From an uncultured Oscillospiraceae bacterium (GTDB lineage: Bacteria; Bacillota; Clostridia; Oscillospirales; Oscillospiraceae): a DNA stretch of 51,425 nucleotides. Below the pieces are notes generated by a model. It was not told the DNA's origin. It saw only the letters and a program-made list of their open reading frames with translations, and made no database searches. This document shows positions 16,698 through 24,371 of this stretch, piece by piece. Made by a program: the position numbers and the translations under genes. The stretch spans positions 1 through 51,425 of the forward strand of contig CAJTUD010000011.1 of assembly GCA_910579725.1 (NCBI GenBank). The letters are read 5' to 3'. Positions within the stretch are counted from its first letter, which is position 1. Every line of letters begins with the position of its first letter.

Positions 16698-19133
16698 TCA
16701 GTCCGCGACGTTCGACATGGTTCCCATCTGCACAGTGACCACCGTTCCTGCTGCCGTCTCGGTACCGGGATCAACGGACTGGCTGATGGCCTTTGCGCCG
16801 CTGGCGCTGGAGCCGGTGGCTTTCATAATGAGTCCGGCGTTGACCAGGGTGCGGTTGGCTTCGTCGGCGGACATGCCGGTGACGTTGGGAACAGTGCACA
16901 GGCTGTCGGCTTTTTCCTCTCCCAGGTACAGGATGATCTCCGCGCCGTTGGGTACGATGGCGCCGCCGTCCGGGGTCTGATCCGTAACTGTTTCTCCGCT
17001 GCCTACGGTGCGGTAGGCGGTAAAGCCATAGTCTGCCAGCTTTGCGACGGCCTCATCCTTGGTCAGTCCCACTGCGTAGGGGACGGTGGCCTCAGCGACG
17101 GCCTGGGTTTCCTCGTCATACTGGGGCGTGATACCCAGATAGGGGAGAATGTCCGCCATGATCTTGGAGGCGGTGGGAGCCACATAGTTGCCGCCGGAGG
17201 TATATACACCCGTCACCTCCTGCCGGGCGGGAGTGTCCATGGCCAGCAGCATGATGACCTGGGGATCGTCTGCCGGAGCGAAAGCCAGGAAGGAGACCAC
17301 TACGTCTCCCCGGGGATTCGTGTCGGTCTTGGTGCCCTGCTTGTCGGCGGTGCCGGTTTTGCCGCCGATGCGGTAGCCCGTTACCTGCCCGTTCTTTCCG
17401 CCGCCGTCGGAGACCACGTACTCCAGGCATTCCCGCACCAGCGCGGAGGTCTCCTCACTGATGACCTGCCGCACAGGGGTTGCGTCGTGCTGCCTGACTA
17501 CGTTGCCCTCCTCGTCCAGCTCTCGCTCCACCACGTAGGGTTGGTAGAGGTATCCGCCATTGATACAGGCCGCCTGAGCGGCGATAAGCTGAATGGGGGT
17601 GACAATAAAGTTCTGACCAAAGGCGTAGCAGGCCAGATCGATGTCGTGACTCTCAAATTCCTTCCGGTTGATGAACACGCTGGTGCCCTCGCCCTGAAGG
17701 TCCACGCCGGTGGGGGAGAGGAGGCCGAATTCCTCCAGATAGTCATAGAACCGGGAACGGCCGATGTCCAGCCCCATTTTGATAAAGGCCGGGTTGCAGG
17801 AGTGACCTACCGCCTCCTTCAGCGTCTGGGAGCCGTGGCCGTTCTTATTGGAGCAGTGGATGGGATCGCTGCCCTCAATGACCACGGAGCCGCCGCAATA
17901 ATAAGAGCTGTTGCGGTTGGCCGCGCCCTCCTCCAGGGCCATGGACAGGGTCAGAATTTTGAAGGTGGAACCGGGCTCATAGCCGTCGTTGACGGCCTTG
18001 TTGCGCCACTGGAGGTTTTGCAGCTCGCCCAGCAGATCCCAATAAGCCTGGGAATGTTCTTTCCCGGGTTCCGGCGGATTTTCCTCGTCTGCCTTGGCCA
18101 GCTGGTCCTGCAAGTTTTGAGTGAAGATTTCCCGGGGGGCGTTGAGATCGTAGTCCGGTGTGGAATAAATACCGAGAATCGCGCAGCTTTTAGGATCCAT
18201 CACGATGCCGCAGGCACCGTTTTTGGCTCCAAACTGGGACACCATGTCCGACACGCCCCGCTCCAGATAGTACTGGATGTTGCTGTCGATGGTGGTCTGG
18301 ATGCTGTGGCCGTCCTGGGCGTCGTAGTACTGTTCGTATTGGAACATGAGCTCCGAGCCGCCTCCATCCTTGGCCGTGACCGTCAGGCCGGAGGCGCCGT
18401 TGAGCTCCTCCTCGTAGAGGGCCTCCAGACCGTAGGCCCCGTGGTTGTCATTGTCCAGGAACCCGATGACGTGGGAGGCCAGGGAGGAGCGGGGATAGAA
18501 GCGCTTGGAATCCGTCTCAAGGTGAACGCCCTGAAGGGAGGAGCCGGTGTCGTTTTCCGTAATGAATTCCCGGACCAGATCGCTGACAGATTTGTCCACC
18601 CGCTTTTTCAATACGGAATACATGTAATTGGTCTGCGCCATTTTATCGCGGATATCCTGCTCCTCCAGCTCTAGAATTTCCGCCAGACGGGCGGCCAGCA
18701 TATCCTTGTACGCCTGACCGCTCATGGGCAGCGTCTCACCCTCCTTCAGCCCGTCCACCAGCTTCTGGGCCCGCTTTTTGTCCAGCTCGTTGGCGTATTT
18801 GTCGATGGCATTGGGGTCCAGGAACACTGTGTCCGCCGAGCCGGAGACCGCCAGCGTCACGCCGTTGCGGTCATAGATAGTGCCCCGGGAGGCAGAGATG
18901 ACGGTGCTGCGCATCTGCTGGCTGGAAGCGCCGTCCTGCAGCTGGGTGTGCTGGGTGATGGTCAGGTCGTAGGCCTTGGCGAACAGGGCCAGAAAGGCCG
19001 CCACGCCGAAAACCAGCAGCAGAGCCAGGGTCCGCCTCTGGATGATCAGCTTTGCCAACCGGGCGGAATTGGGCTGGCGGGGCGTTTTCTTGGCTTTCGC
19101 CGCTTCCGGCTGCTGCCTGGGTTGCTTTGTCAT
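16698..19133 (-). CDS. ftsI: Class B penicillin-binding protein with two PASTA domains (FtsI/SpoVD type)
   Basis: Septal or spore-cortex peptidoglycan transpeptidase. It has 811 residues from ATG 19133 (GAGGAGG 6 bases upstream; an in-frame start 9 codons earlier lacks a site). A basic cytoplasmic head and one membrane helix (about 30-55) precede the PBP dimerisation region (SRGTIYDRNG). The transpeptidase domain carries SxxK (STFK, Ser about 389), SCN (about 445) and KTGT (about 592). Two PASTA domains follow (about 690-745 and 755-810). Two PASTA domains fit SpoVD or PBP2B; no feature separates them safely. A terminator lies between ftsL and this gene, so its expression may be partly uncoupled from the cell-division genes upstream. 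Confidence 0.95.
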   Translation of the reverse strand: MTKQPRQQPEAAKAKKTPRQPNSARLAKLIIQRRTLALLLVFGVAAFLALFAKAYDLTITQHTQLQDGASSQQMRSTVISASRGTIYDRNGVTLAVSGSADTVFLDPNAIDKYANELDKKRAQKLVDGLKEGETLPMSGQAYKDMLAARLAEILELEEQDIRDKMAQTNYMYSVLKKRVDKSVSDLVREFITENDTGSSLQGVHLETDSKRFYPRSSLASHVIGFLDNDNHGAYGLEALYEEELNGASGLTVTAKDGGGSELMFQYEQYYDAQDGHSIQTTIDSNIQYYLERGVSDMVSQFGAKNGACGIVMDPKSCAILGIYSTPDYDLNAPREIFTQNLQDQLAKADEENPPEPGKEHSQAYWDLLGELQNLQWRNKAVNDGYEPGSTFKILTLSMALEEGAANRNSSYYCGGSVVIEGSDPIHCSNKNGHGSQTLKEAVGHSCNPAFIKMGLDIGRSRFYDYLEEFGLLSPTGVDLQGEGTSVFINRKEFESHDIDLACYAFGQNFIVTPIQLIAAQAACINGGYLYQPYVVERELDEEGNVVRQHDATPVRQVISEETSALVRECLEYVVSDGGGKNGQVTGYRIGGKTGTADKQGTKTDTNPRGDVVVSFLAFAPADDPQVIMLLAMDTPARQEVTGVYTSGGNYVAPTASKIMADILPYLGITPQYDEETQAVAEATVPYAVGLTKDEAVAKLADYGFTAYRTVGSGETVTDQTPDGGAIVPNGAEIILYLGEEKADSLCTVPNVTGMSADEANRTLVNAGLIMKATGSSASGAKAISQSVDPGTETAAGTVVTVQMGTMSNVAD

Positions 19134-19189
19134 GCTATGCCTCCTCGTACTGTTCCCCAATGAAAGGTGCCGTTTGGTGCGAAAGAATT

Positions 19190-19222
19190 AAAAAAGGAGC
19201 GGGAGGAGACGTCCTCCGCTCC
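19190..19222 (-). terminator. Intrinsic terminator between ftsL and the PBP gene
   Basis: On the minus strand GGAGCGGAGGA-CGTC-TCCTCCCGCTCC is followed by TTTTTT. No promoter is evident in the roughly 45 bases before the PBP ribosome binding site, so this probably acts as a partial terminator inside the cluster. Confidence 0.75.
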
Positions 19223-19348
19223 CGCTGTCCGCCCGCCCCGGCGGCAGGGCGGGACGCGCCGCGTTTTTCTGATGAGAAAAGGATCAAACGAGCTTTGTAT
19301 GTGCCGGTTGTTCTGCCGACGGACTGGTTCTTTTCACTATACGCGCCC

Positions 19349-19933
19349 TCAGCGGAAATATTCCGCCGCCGCGTAGATTCCCCGGCCCAAAAAGGTAAAG
19401 AATTTCTCCAGCCGGCTGCCTCCGGAGTGGTAAACCGTGGCTTGGTCCTCGCCGGGGAGACTGATATAGTATACCTGACTGTCGCTGGGCTGGGTCATGC
19501 CGGCGGCCAGGGCCGCTTCCTTCACCGCCGCCAGATCGAAAGCCTGCTCATATTGGGTCAGCAGGGAAACCTGCTCCACCTCCAGCTGGCTGATTTCCGC
19601 TTTCATGCTTACAATGCTCCGGGAAATGGCGTTGAGCCGCACATAGCACAGCAGCAGGACCACCATCAGAAACGCCGTACACACAAACCCCAGCAGCGCC
19701 AAGGGCGAAACCTTCTGCGCGGTGCGGATGGAGGCTTTCAGCTGAGCCCGGCGGCGGGCGTTGCGCTCCACGGCGGTTTCCGGCTGGCGTTCGTAAAGCT
19801 GGTCGAAGTCCATCTGGCCGCTGCGGTCCAGCTGGCGCTCCAGCTCCCGGCGGTCCAGCTTCCTAGCGAGGTTGCCGTCCACGGCTCCGTTTGTGCGGTA
19901 TCTTCGGTTTGTCCGCTTGTTATATGCGGCCAT
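19349..19933 (-). CDS. ftsL: FtsL-like septum formation protein
   Basis: Small bitopic divisome protein that forms a complex with FtsQ and a DivIC-type partner. It has 194 residues, longer than typical FtsL (about 100-120) because of a charged N-terminal region (1-70, many Arg). One membrane helix (about 77-98) is followed by a leucine-zipper-like coiled coil (about 100-140, ISRSIVSMKAEISQLEVEQVSLL) and a short C-terminal tail. Sequence identity in this family is low; the call rests on topology, coiled coil and the slot between rsmH and the PBP gene. Confidence 0.85.
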   Translation of the reverse strand: MAAYNKRTNRRYRTNGAVDGNLARKLDRRELERQLDRSGQMDFDQLYERQPETAVERNARRRAQLKASIRTAQKVSPLALLGFVCTAFLMVVLLLCYVRLNAISRSIVSMKAEISQLEVEQVSLLTQYEQAFDLAAVKEAALAAGMTQPSDSQVYYISLPGEDQATVYHSGGSRLEKFFTFLGRGIYAAAEYFR

Positions 19934-20055
19934 GGAACGCTCCTCCTGTTTTTTGAAATCTTGCGCTGAAAAGTGTGCGCCGCCTGGGATTTTTTGCTTT
20001 GCAGGACGGCAAAATCCTTCGTCCTCCTGGCATCCACCGTTTACGAATACTGATT

Positions 20056-21003
20056 CTAAAATCCGGTCCGCTGAGCGACCCGAAGCTTAGCGCTGCGGGC
20101 CCTGGGGTTTTCTGCCAGCTCGGCTGGACCGGACAGAATGGGCTTGCGGCTGACGAGCGTCAGCATGGGCTTCTTTCCACATACGCACACGGGAAACTCC
20201 GGCGGGCAGGTGCACCCTGTGGCCAGCTCCCGGAATTTCTGCTTGACGATGCGGTCCTCCAGGCTGTGAAAGGTGATGACGGCCAGCCGTCCCCCGGGCA
20301 ACAGGCTTGCAGCAGCAGCCTCCAGCATGGGGGGCAGGGCGTCCAGCTCGCCGTTGACGGCGATACGGATAGCCTGGAAGCTCCGCTTGGCGGGGTGCTG
20401 CTTTTCCCTGAGCGCCTTGGGCGGCATGGCGGAGCGGATAATCTCCGCCAGATCTCCGGTGGTGCTCACGGGCTTGTCCTCTCTGCGCCGAACAATTGCC
20501 CGGGCGATCTGAGGGGCGAAGCGCTCCTCGCCGTACTCGTAGAGAATCCGGCGCAGCTCCTCATAGCTCCAGCCATTTACCACCTGACAGGCGTCCAGCG
20601 CCGCCGACTCATCCATGCGCATATCCAGGGGTGCGTCGTGCATGTAGCTGAATCCCCTCCGGGGTTCATCCAGCTGGGGAGAGGAGACGCCCAGATCAAA
20701 AAGCATCCCGTCTATCCCTGTTATACCCAGATTTTGAAGAATGTTCCCCAGATCGGAAAAATTTCCATGGACCAGCGAAACCCGGTCTCCGAATTCTCTC
20801 AGCCGTTCTCCGGCAGCCTCGATGGCGGCCATGTCCCGGTCCACGCCGATGAGCCGTCCGGTGGTCAGGCGGCGGAGGATGGCCAGGGAGTGCCCCGCCC
20901 GGCCCAGGGTCCCGTCCAGATAAGTGCCCTCTGGTTTGATGTCCAGGGCTTCCAGGCATTCTTCCAACAACACGGGCTTGTGCCCGTAATCTTTTTCTTC
21001 CAT
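20056..21003 (-). CDS. rsmH: 16S rRNA (cytosine-1402 N4) methyltransferase RsmH
   Basis: S-adenosylmethionine-dependent enzyme (MraW) that methylates C1402 in the decoding site of 16S rRNA. It has 315 residues, the normal length. Markers are HKPVLLEE at the N-terminus, the SAM-binding YLDGTLGRAGHS (about 28-39), FDLGVSSPQLDEPRRGFSY, and the C-terminal ITFHSLEDRIVKQ. A usually conserved GTxGxGGHS glycine is replaced (GTLGRAGHS), which is a common variant. It is the second gene of the cluster; 235 bases with a duplicated repeat separate it from mraZ. Confidence 0.97.
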   Translation of the reverse strand: MEEKDYGHKPVLLEECLEALDIKPEGTYLDGTLGRAGHSLAILRRLTTGRLIGVDRDMAAIEAAGERLREFGDRVSLVHGNFSDLGNILQNLGITGIDGMLFDLGVSSPQLDEPRRGFSYMHDAPLDMRMDESAALDACQVVNGWSYEELRRILYEYGEERFAPQIARAIVRRREDKPVSTTGDLAEIIRSAMPPKALREKQHPAKRSFQAIRIAVNGELDALPPMLEAAAASLLPGGRLAVITFHSLEDRIVKQKFRELATGCTCPPEFPVCVCGKKPMLTLVSRKPILSGPAELAENPRARSAKLRVAQRTGF

Positions 21004-21004
21004 A

Positions 21005-21247
21005 TCTGAACAGAGCCTCCGTCGCCGTACCGGCAGTTAACAGACAGAACCGATAAAAAAGCGAATTGAAGTTCCTTTCTTTTGCTTTTCCTTTCAGAAA
21101 GGAAAAGCAAAAGAAGCCATCATCTCCGCTACTCGTCTGAACAGCGCCATCGTCACCGCGTGGCAGTTGGACAAGCAGAATAGATAAGGGAGCGAATTAA
21201 AGTTCTTTTTGCCTACTTTTCTTTCAAAAAAAAGTAAATCAGAAGCC
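21005..21247. repeat. Imperfect tandem duplication (period about 131 bp) with strong hairpin between rsmH and mraZ
   Basis: Two similar units, about 21005-21117 and 21136-21247, share the order TCTGAACAG, a CAGTT block, GATAA, GCGAATT.AAGTTC, a TTTCTTTC stretch and a final AGAAGCC. Unit 1 holds a perfect 16-bp inverted repeat with a three-base loop (21079-21094 and 21098-21113). In unit 2 this is decayed to CTTTTCTTTC/AAAAAAAAGTA. The second unit overlaps the last codons of mraZ. Confidence 0.75.
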
Positions 21248-21655
21248 GAGCTCCTCCATGACGGCGGCCAGATTCTCCGGATCCAGTCCGGCATCCTCGA
21301 TGGGGGCCCACCGCTCCGGGCTCCACAGCTCCAGGCATTTGGATGCGCCGTTGATGATCACTTCCCGCTCCAGGGCCGCGTACTGCCGCAGGTTGGCGGG
21401 AATAAGAATGCGCCCCTGGGCATCCGGCTCACATTTGGAGGCGTTGGCGAAGAGGACGCGCATCTTCCGGGCCTGGGAAATAGGCAGGGCGTCGCACCGG
21501 GCCTTGAACTCCGCCCATCTGGCATCGGAGTATACAGACAGGCAGCCGTCCAGACCGATGGCGACGTAGAAGGTTTCGCCCAGCTCCTCCCGGTACTTGG
21601 CGGGGATAAACAGCCGGCCCTTGGCGTCGATATTGTGCTGATACTGCCCGATCAC
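21239..21655 (-). CDS. mraZ: Transcriptional regulator MraZ
   Basis: AbrB-fold DNA-binding protein that represses the division and cell-wall cluster by binding direct repeats at its own promoter. The family start IGQYQHNIDAKGRLFIPAKYR follows a GTG codon at 21655, giving 138 residues, the usual size. A longer frame from ATG 21745 has a weak site and a low-complexity extension. Two SpoVT/AbrB-like repeats are visible, each with a DAKGRLFIP or DAQGRILIP core (about 10-19 and 82-91). It is first in the cluster, with predicted binding sites just downstream of the promoter. Confidence 0.96.
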   Translation of the reverse strand: MIGQYQHNIDAKGRLFIPAKYREELGETFYVAIGLDGCLSVYSDARWAEFKARCDALPISQARKMRVLFANASKCEPDAQGRILIPANLRQYAALEREVIINGASKCLELWSPERWAPIEDAGLDPENLAAVMEELGF

Positions 21656-21763
21656 GGCGTCCGCCCGCCTTTCCGGCCTTGTCCGCGGCCCTTTTGCGGG
21701 GCCTGTCCGTACCGCGCCCGGGCGGGAGAAAACGGGCCCTGCCATGGCTGTGTTAGGGAAAAG

Positions 21764-21793
21764 CCTCTACTTTACCCCACTTTCCACCACTTC
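21764..21793 (-). promoter_or_regulatory. Predicted MraZ operator: three 10-bp direct repeats
   Basis: Read on the minus strand, three consecutive units GAAGTGGTGG, AAAGTGGGGT and AAAGTAGAGG start one base after the predicted transcription start. They match the AAAGTG-type, 10-bp-period boxes described for MraZ. Binding here would repress the whole cluster. Confidence 0.75.
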
Positions 21794-21800
21794 AAGATTT

Positions 21801-21829
21801 AGTATACGCTATGCGAGAGTGAATTGCAA
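21801..21829 (-). promoter_or_regulatory. Sigma-A promoter of the mraZ-led division cluster
   Basis: TTGCAA (21829-21824), 17-base spacer, TATACT (21806-21801) on the minus strand. The predicted start near 21794 adjoins the MraZ boxes. The 5' leader is about 140 bases for the GTG start. Confidence 0.85.
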
Positions 21830-21925
21830 GAACAAAATTTTTATTTTTTTGCCGCGAAAGTAGGCGGTTTTCCACGAAAAACGAAAGATTTTGTGATTTA
21901 AAACGAATGTTCTAGCAATTTCGGC

Positions 21926-21967
21926 AAAAAAACCCGCCTGATGCACAACATGTGGTGCGTCAGACGG
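21926..21967 (-). terminator. Terminator of the rsmD-coaD-coiled-coil operon
   Basis: On the minus strand a 13-position stem (CCGTCTGACGCAC with GTGCATCAGGCGG, one G-U pair and one mismatch) is followed by seven T. It separates this operon from the mraZ promoter. Confidence 0.85.
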
Positions 21968-22051
21968 ACAAAAATACGAAATATGGAATTGTGGGAGCGA
22001 TAGGCCAAAAAATCAGAAAAATTTTCGGCAATATGTACAAAAAGGAACGGC

Positions 22052-22561
22052 CTATTTCCCTCTGGATTGTTCCTCTGCCTGAGCCTGCTGGGACTGGAGC
22101 TTCTCCCGGGAGACGGCCCGGAACCGCGAACGGGACTCCCGGACCTCTTCCAAGGCCTGTTGGATGGCTTCTTCTGTGCGGCGCAGCGCATCGTCGGTGT
22201 ATTCGTTGGCCACATTAATGATGGCCTTGGAACGGTCGTTGGCCTGTGTGACCATATCCCGGGCCTTGTCCCGGGCGACGCGGGCGATCTCGCTTTCCCC
22301 CACGATGGTCTTCGCGTCCAGCTCCGCCTGACGGCGGATTCGGTCGGCTTCCTTTTTGGCCTCCTCCACGTATTCATCCCGGCGGCGGATCAGATCCTGG
22401 GCTTTTTTCAGCTCAGCAGGCAGTTCGCCTCTGAGCTGCTCGATCAGCTCCAACGCATCGTCCCGAACGACGATGCACTTGTCCGGCGAGAGGACCACCC
22501 CCTTGGCGCCGTCGATCATCTCGTAAAGCAGATCAATCAAATAGAATACATCATTTGCCAT
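22052..22561 (-). CDS. Conserved coiled-coil protein, function unknown
   Basis: A 169-residue, highly charged protein. Residues 1-35 are compact (MANDVFYLIDLLYEMI...). The remainder, from about 40 to 155, is a continuous coiled coil (LPAELKKAQDLIRRRDEYVEEAKKEADRIRRQAE and more), with a basic Gln-rich tail. Similar proteins next to coaD in Clostridia are often labelled ATPase or DivIVA-like, but no nucleotide-binding motif is present here, so I do not use that name. It follows coaD by 7 bases and ends the operon. A scaffold or cell-division role is possible but unsupported. Confidence 0.75.
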   Translation of the reverse strand: MANDVFYLIDLLYEMIDGAKGVVLSPDKCIVVRDDALELIEQLRGELPAELKKAQDLIRRRDEYVEEAKKEADRIRRQAELDAKTIVGESEIARVARDKARDMVTQANDRSKAIINVANEYTDDALRRTEEAIQQALEEVRESRSRFRAVSREKLQSQQAQAEEQSRGK

Positions 22562-22568
22562 AGTGCCA

Positions 22569-23054
22569 TCATACCTTTCCTTGTCTGATCCTTTGAAGGG
22601 CGCTCATTGCGCCTGCGGGAATATAGCGGTCCAGCGCCTGGTGGTAGCGGAGCATTTCCCGCACCATGGTGGAGCTGATGTGGTTGTGTTCCGGCCGGGC
22701 AGGGAGGAGGACGGTGTCCAGCTGAGGGCAGAGGTCCCGGTTGATCTGAGCCATCTGGGTTTCCCAATCGAAGTCAGTTCCGCCCCGGACGCCCTTGACC
22801 AGGGCCAGAGCCCCTTTTTCCCGGGCAAAATCGGCCAGCAGGCCGTCACAGGCTTCGGCCCGGACATTGGGGAGATGGGCGGCGGCGGCCCGGGCCAGCT
22901 CCAACCGCTCTTCCAGAGAGAACATAGGCCTTTTTTCGCCGTTGACCATGACGCAGAGGATCACCTCGTCAAAAATGGCGGCAGCCCGCTCCACCAGATC
23001 CAGGTGGCCCACGGTAATGGGGTCAAAGCTGCCGGGACAGACGGCGGTTTTCAT
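22569..23054 (-). CDS. coaD: Phosphopantetheine adenylyltransferase CoaD
   Basis: Catalyses 4'-phosphopantetheine plus ATP to dephospho-CoA, the penultimate step of CoA synthesis. It has 161 residues from ATG 23054, the usual length. Nucleotidyltransferase motifs are PGSFDPITVGHLDLVERA (about 7-24, with the TxGH motif) and the C-terminal ISSTMVRE corresponding to the ISST motif. VKGVRGGTDFDWE is the conserved RG(L)R-type substrate loop. The start codon overlaps the rsmD stop by one base (TAATG), which suggests translational coupling. Confidence 0.96.
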   Translation of the reverse strand: MKTAVCPGSFDPITVGHLDLVERAAAIFDEVILCVMVNGEKRPMFSLEERLELARAAAAHLPNVRAEACDGLLADFAREKGALALVKGVRGGTDFDWETQMAQINRDLCPQLDTVLLPARPEHNHISSTMVREMLRYHQALDRYIPAGAMSALQRIRQGKV

Positions 23055-23605
23055 TATGTGTCCTCCTCCCGGCAGTAGGTGGTGATTCGGATCCGGCCAT
23101 ACCGGTAGGTGCGGCGGAGAAAATACGGAGGCTCCATCGGGGGCATTTCCTGCTCCCATGGAGATTCACAGACTATTATACCATGGTTCGACAAAATGTC
23201 AAACTGATTAATAGCGATCAGAGCATTTTTCCAAAGGTTGGCGGCGTATGGAGGATCGATGAAAACGAGGTCGAATTTCTCCCCGGCGGAGGAGAGAAAG
23301 GCCAGGGCTTCGCCGCAGACGACCCTGGCGTTTTTCTCCAGGCCGGTCAGCTTCAGGTTTTCCCTTACCAGGGCGGCGGCGTCCCGCCGCTGATCCACGA
23401 AGACGGCGGCGGCGGCGCCGCGGCTGAGAGCCTCGATGCCCAACTGGCCCGTTCCGGCAAAGAGGTCCAGGACCCTCCGGCCCTCGATGTCGAACTGTAT
23501 GATGTTGAAGACACCCTCCTTAACCCGATCCGCGGTGGGACGGGTTTCCAGACCCTCCAGCTCTTTTAACCGCCGCCCCCGGGCGGCGCCTGTGATAACT
23601 CTCAT
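23054..23605 (-). CDS. rsmD: 16S rRNA (guanine-966 N2) methyltransferase RsmD
   Basis: SAM-dependent methyltransferase modifying G966 of 16S rRNA. It has 183 residues. Motifs are RVITGAARGRRL at the N-terminus, TRPTADRVKEGVFNI (about 21-35), the SAM loop DLFAGTGQLGIEALSRGA (about 47-64) and the catalytic DPPY (about 117-120). The order rsmD-coaD is widely conserved in Firmicutes and actinobacteria. First gene of a three-gene operon; the start ATG 23605 has AAGGAGC upstream. Confidence 0.96.
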   Translation of the reverse strand: MRVITGAARGRRLKELEGLETRPTADRVKEGVFNIIQFDIEGRRVLDLFAGTGQLGIEALSRGAAAAVFVDQRRDAAALVRENLKLTGLEKNARVVCGEALAFLSSAGEKFDLVFIDPPYAANLWKNALIAINQFDILSNHGIIVCESPWEQEMPPMEPPYFLRRTYRYGRIRITTYCREEDT

Positions 23606-23646
23606 GCGGTTGCTCCTTTACAGCGTTGAAATATAAGAATCTGTAT

Positions 23647-23688
23647 TCACAACCATTGAACGCTGTCTGGCCAGCTTTTTTCCGTCAT
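23647..23688 (-). CDS. Possible 13-residue ORF upstream of rsmD (MTEKSWPDSVQWL)
   Basis: ATG 23688 has a good site (AAGGAG, 8-9 bases) but the frame is only 14 codons. It lies in the rsmD leader. It could be a leader peptide or chance. The rest of the intergenic stretch 23606-23925 shows no other supported feature. Confidence 0.2.
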   Translation of the reverse strand: MTEKSWPDSVQWL

Positions 23689-23925
23689 ACTGTAAATCTC
23701 CTTGTCTGGCGAGAAAAATCTTTGTCCATCCGGTATCCCGCGATTATGAATACAAGTTTTAAGCAAATCTGTCCGCAGGCAGAGGAAAATGAAACCGTCT
23801 GAAATAACTGCCGCCGGACCGGCGGCGGGCAGACAGGGCTTTCCTATATATTATGTCAAACCAGCACATTTTTCAATAGGAATATGACTGCTTTTCAGAC
23901 ATTTTGGAAATTTCGTTTTTCCCAC

Positions 23926-23954
23926 TTGTTATTATGGAAAAAATAGTATATAAT
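23926..23954 (+). promoter_or_regulatory. Sigma-A promoter for the Asp23-like/DAK operon
   Basis: TTGTTA (23926-23931), 17-base spacer, TATAAT (23949-23954), about 45 bases upstream of the start codon. Confidence 0.85.
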
Positions 23955-23998
23955 CATTATCGCAAAAATCAGGTATTTCCGCTGAAAGGGTGTTTTTC

Positions 23999-24364
23999 AT
24001 GATAAAACTGCAAGGGAAAAAAGGTACGATCAGTATCAGTGACGCGGTCTTTACCAACATAACCGGCAATGCCGCGACCAACTGCTTCGGCGTGAAGGGG
24101 ATGGCGTTCCGCTCCATGACGGACGGGCTGGTTCATCTTCTGCGCAAGGAGGCCATGAGCAAGGGTGTTCAGGTGATTTACAACGAGGACTCCACCGTCT
24201 CCATCCGCCTGCATATCATTGTGGAACATGGAATCAACATTACCGCCGTGTGCCGCTCCATCATGAGCGAGGTCCAATACAAGGTCAGCAAGTACACCGG
24301 AATCCCCGTGAAGAACGTGGACGTCTGTGTAGACTCTGTTGTGTCCAATTCCAAGGGGGTTTAA
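23999..24364 (+). CDS. Asp23/Gls24 family envelope stress protein (YloU type)
   Basis: A 121-residue Asp23/DUF322 protein. The start ATG 23999 has AAAGGG 8 bases upstream. Family features are the N-terminal KGTISISDAVFTNITGNAATNCFGVKGM and the C-terminal VSKYTGIPVKNVDVCVDSVV. The gene is only 7 bases before a DAK-domain gene, the arrangement of B. subtilis yloU-yloV. Asp23 proteins associate with the membrane and affect envelope stress. In this pair a role in lipid or envelope homeostasis is inferred from the partner. Confidence 0.9.
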   Translation: MIKLQGKKGTISISDAVFTNITGNAATNCFGVKGMAFRSMTDGLVHLLRKEAMSKGVQVIYNEDSTVSIRLHIIVEHGINITAVCRSIMSEVQYKVSKYTGIPVKNVDVCVDSVVSNSKGV

Positions 24365-24371
24365 GGGGAAG

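Noticed and set aside
16629..18674. 681-residue plus-strand open frame
   Set aside because: It is antisense to the PBP gene, has antisense composition (Gly, His and Val rich) and no family motif. The minus-strand PBP has all catalytic motifs.
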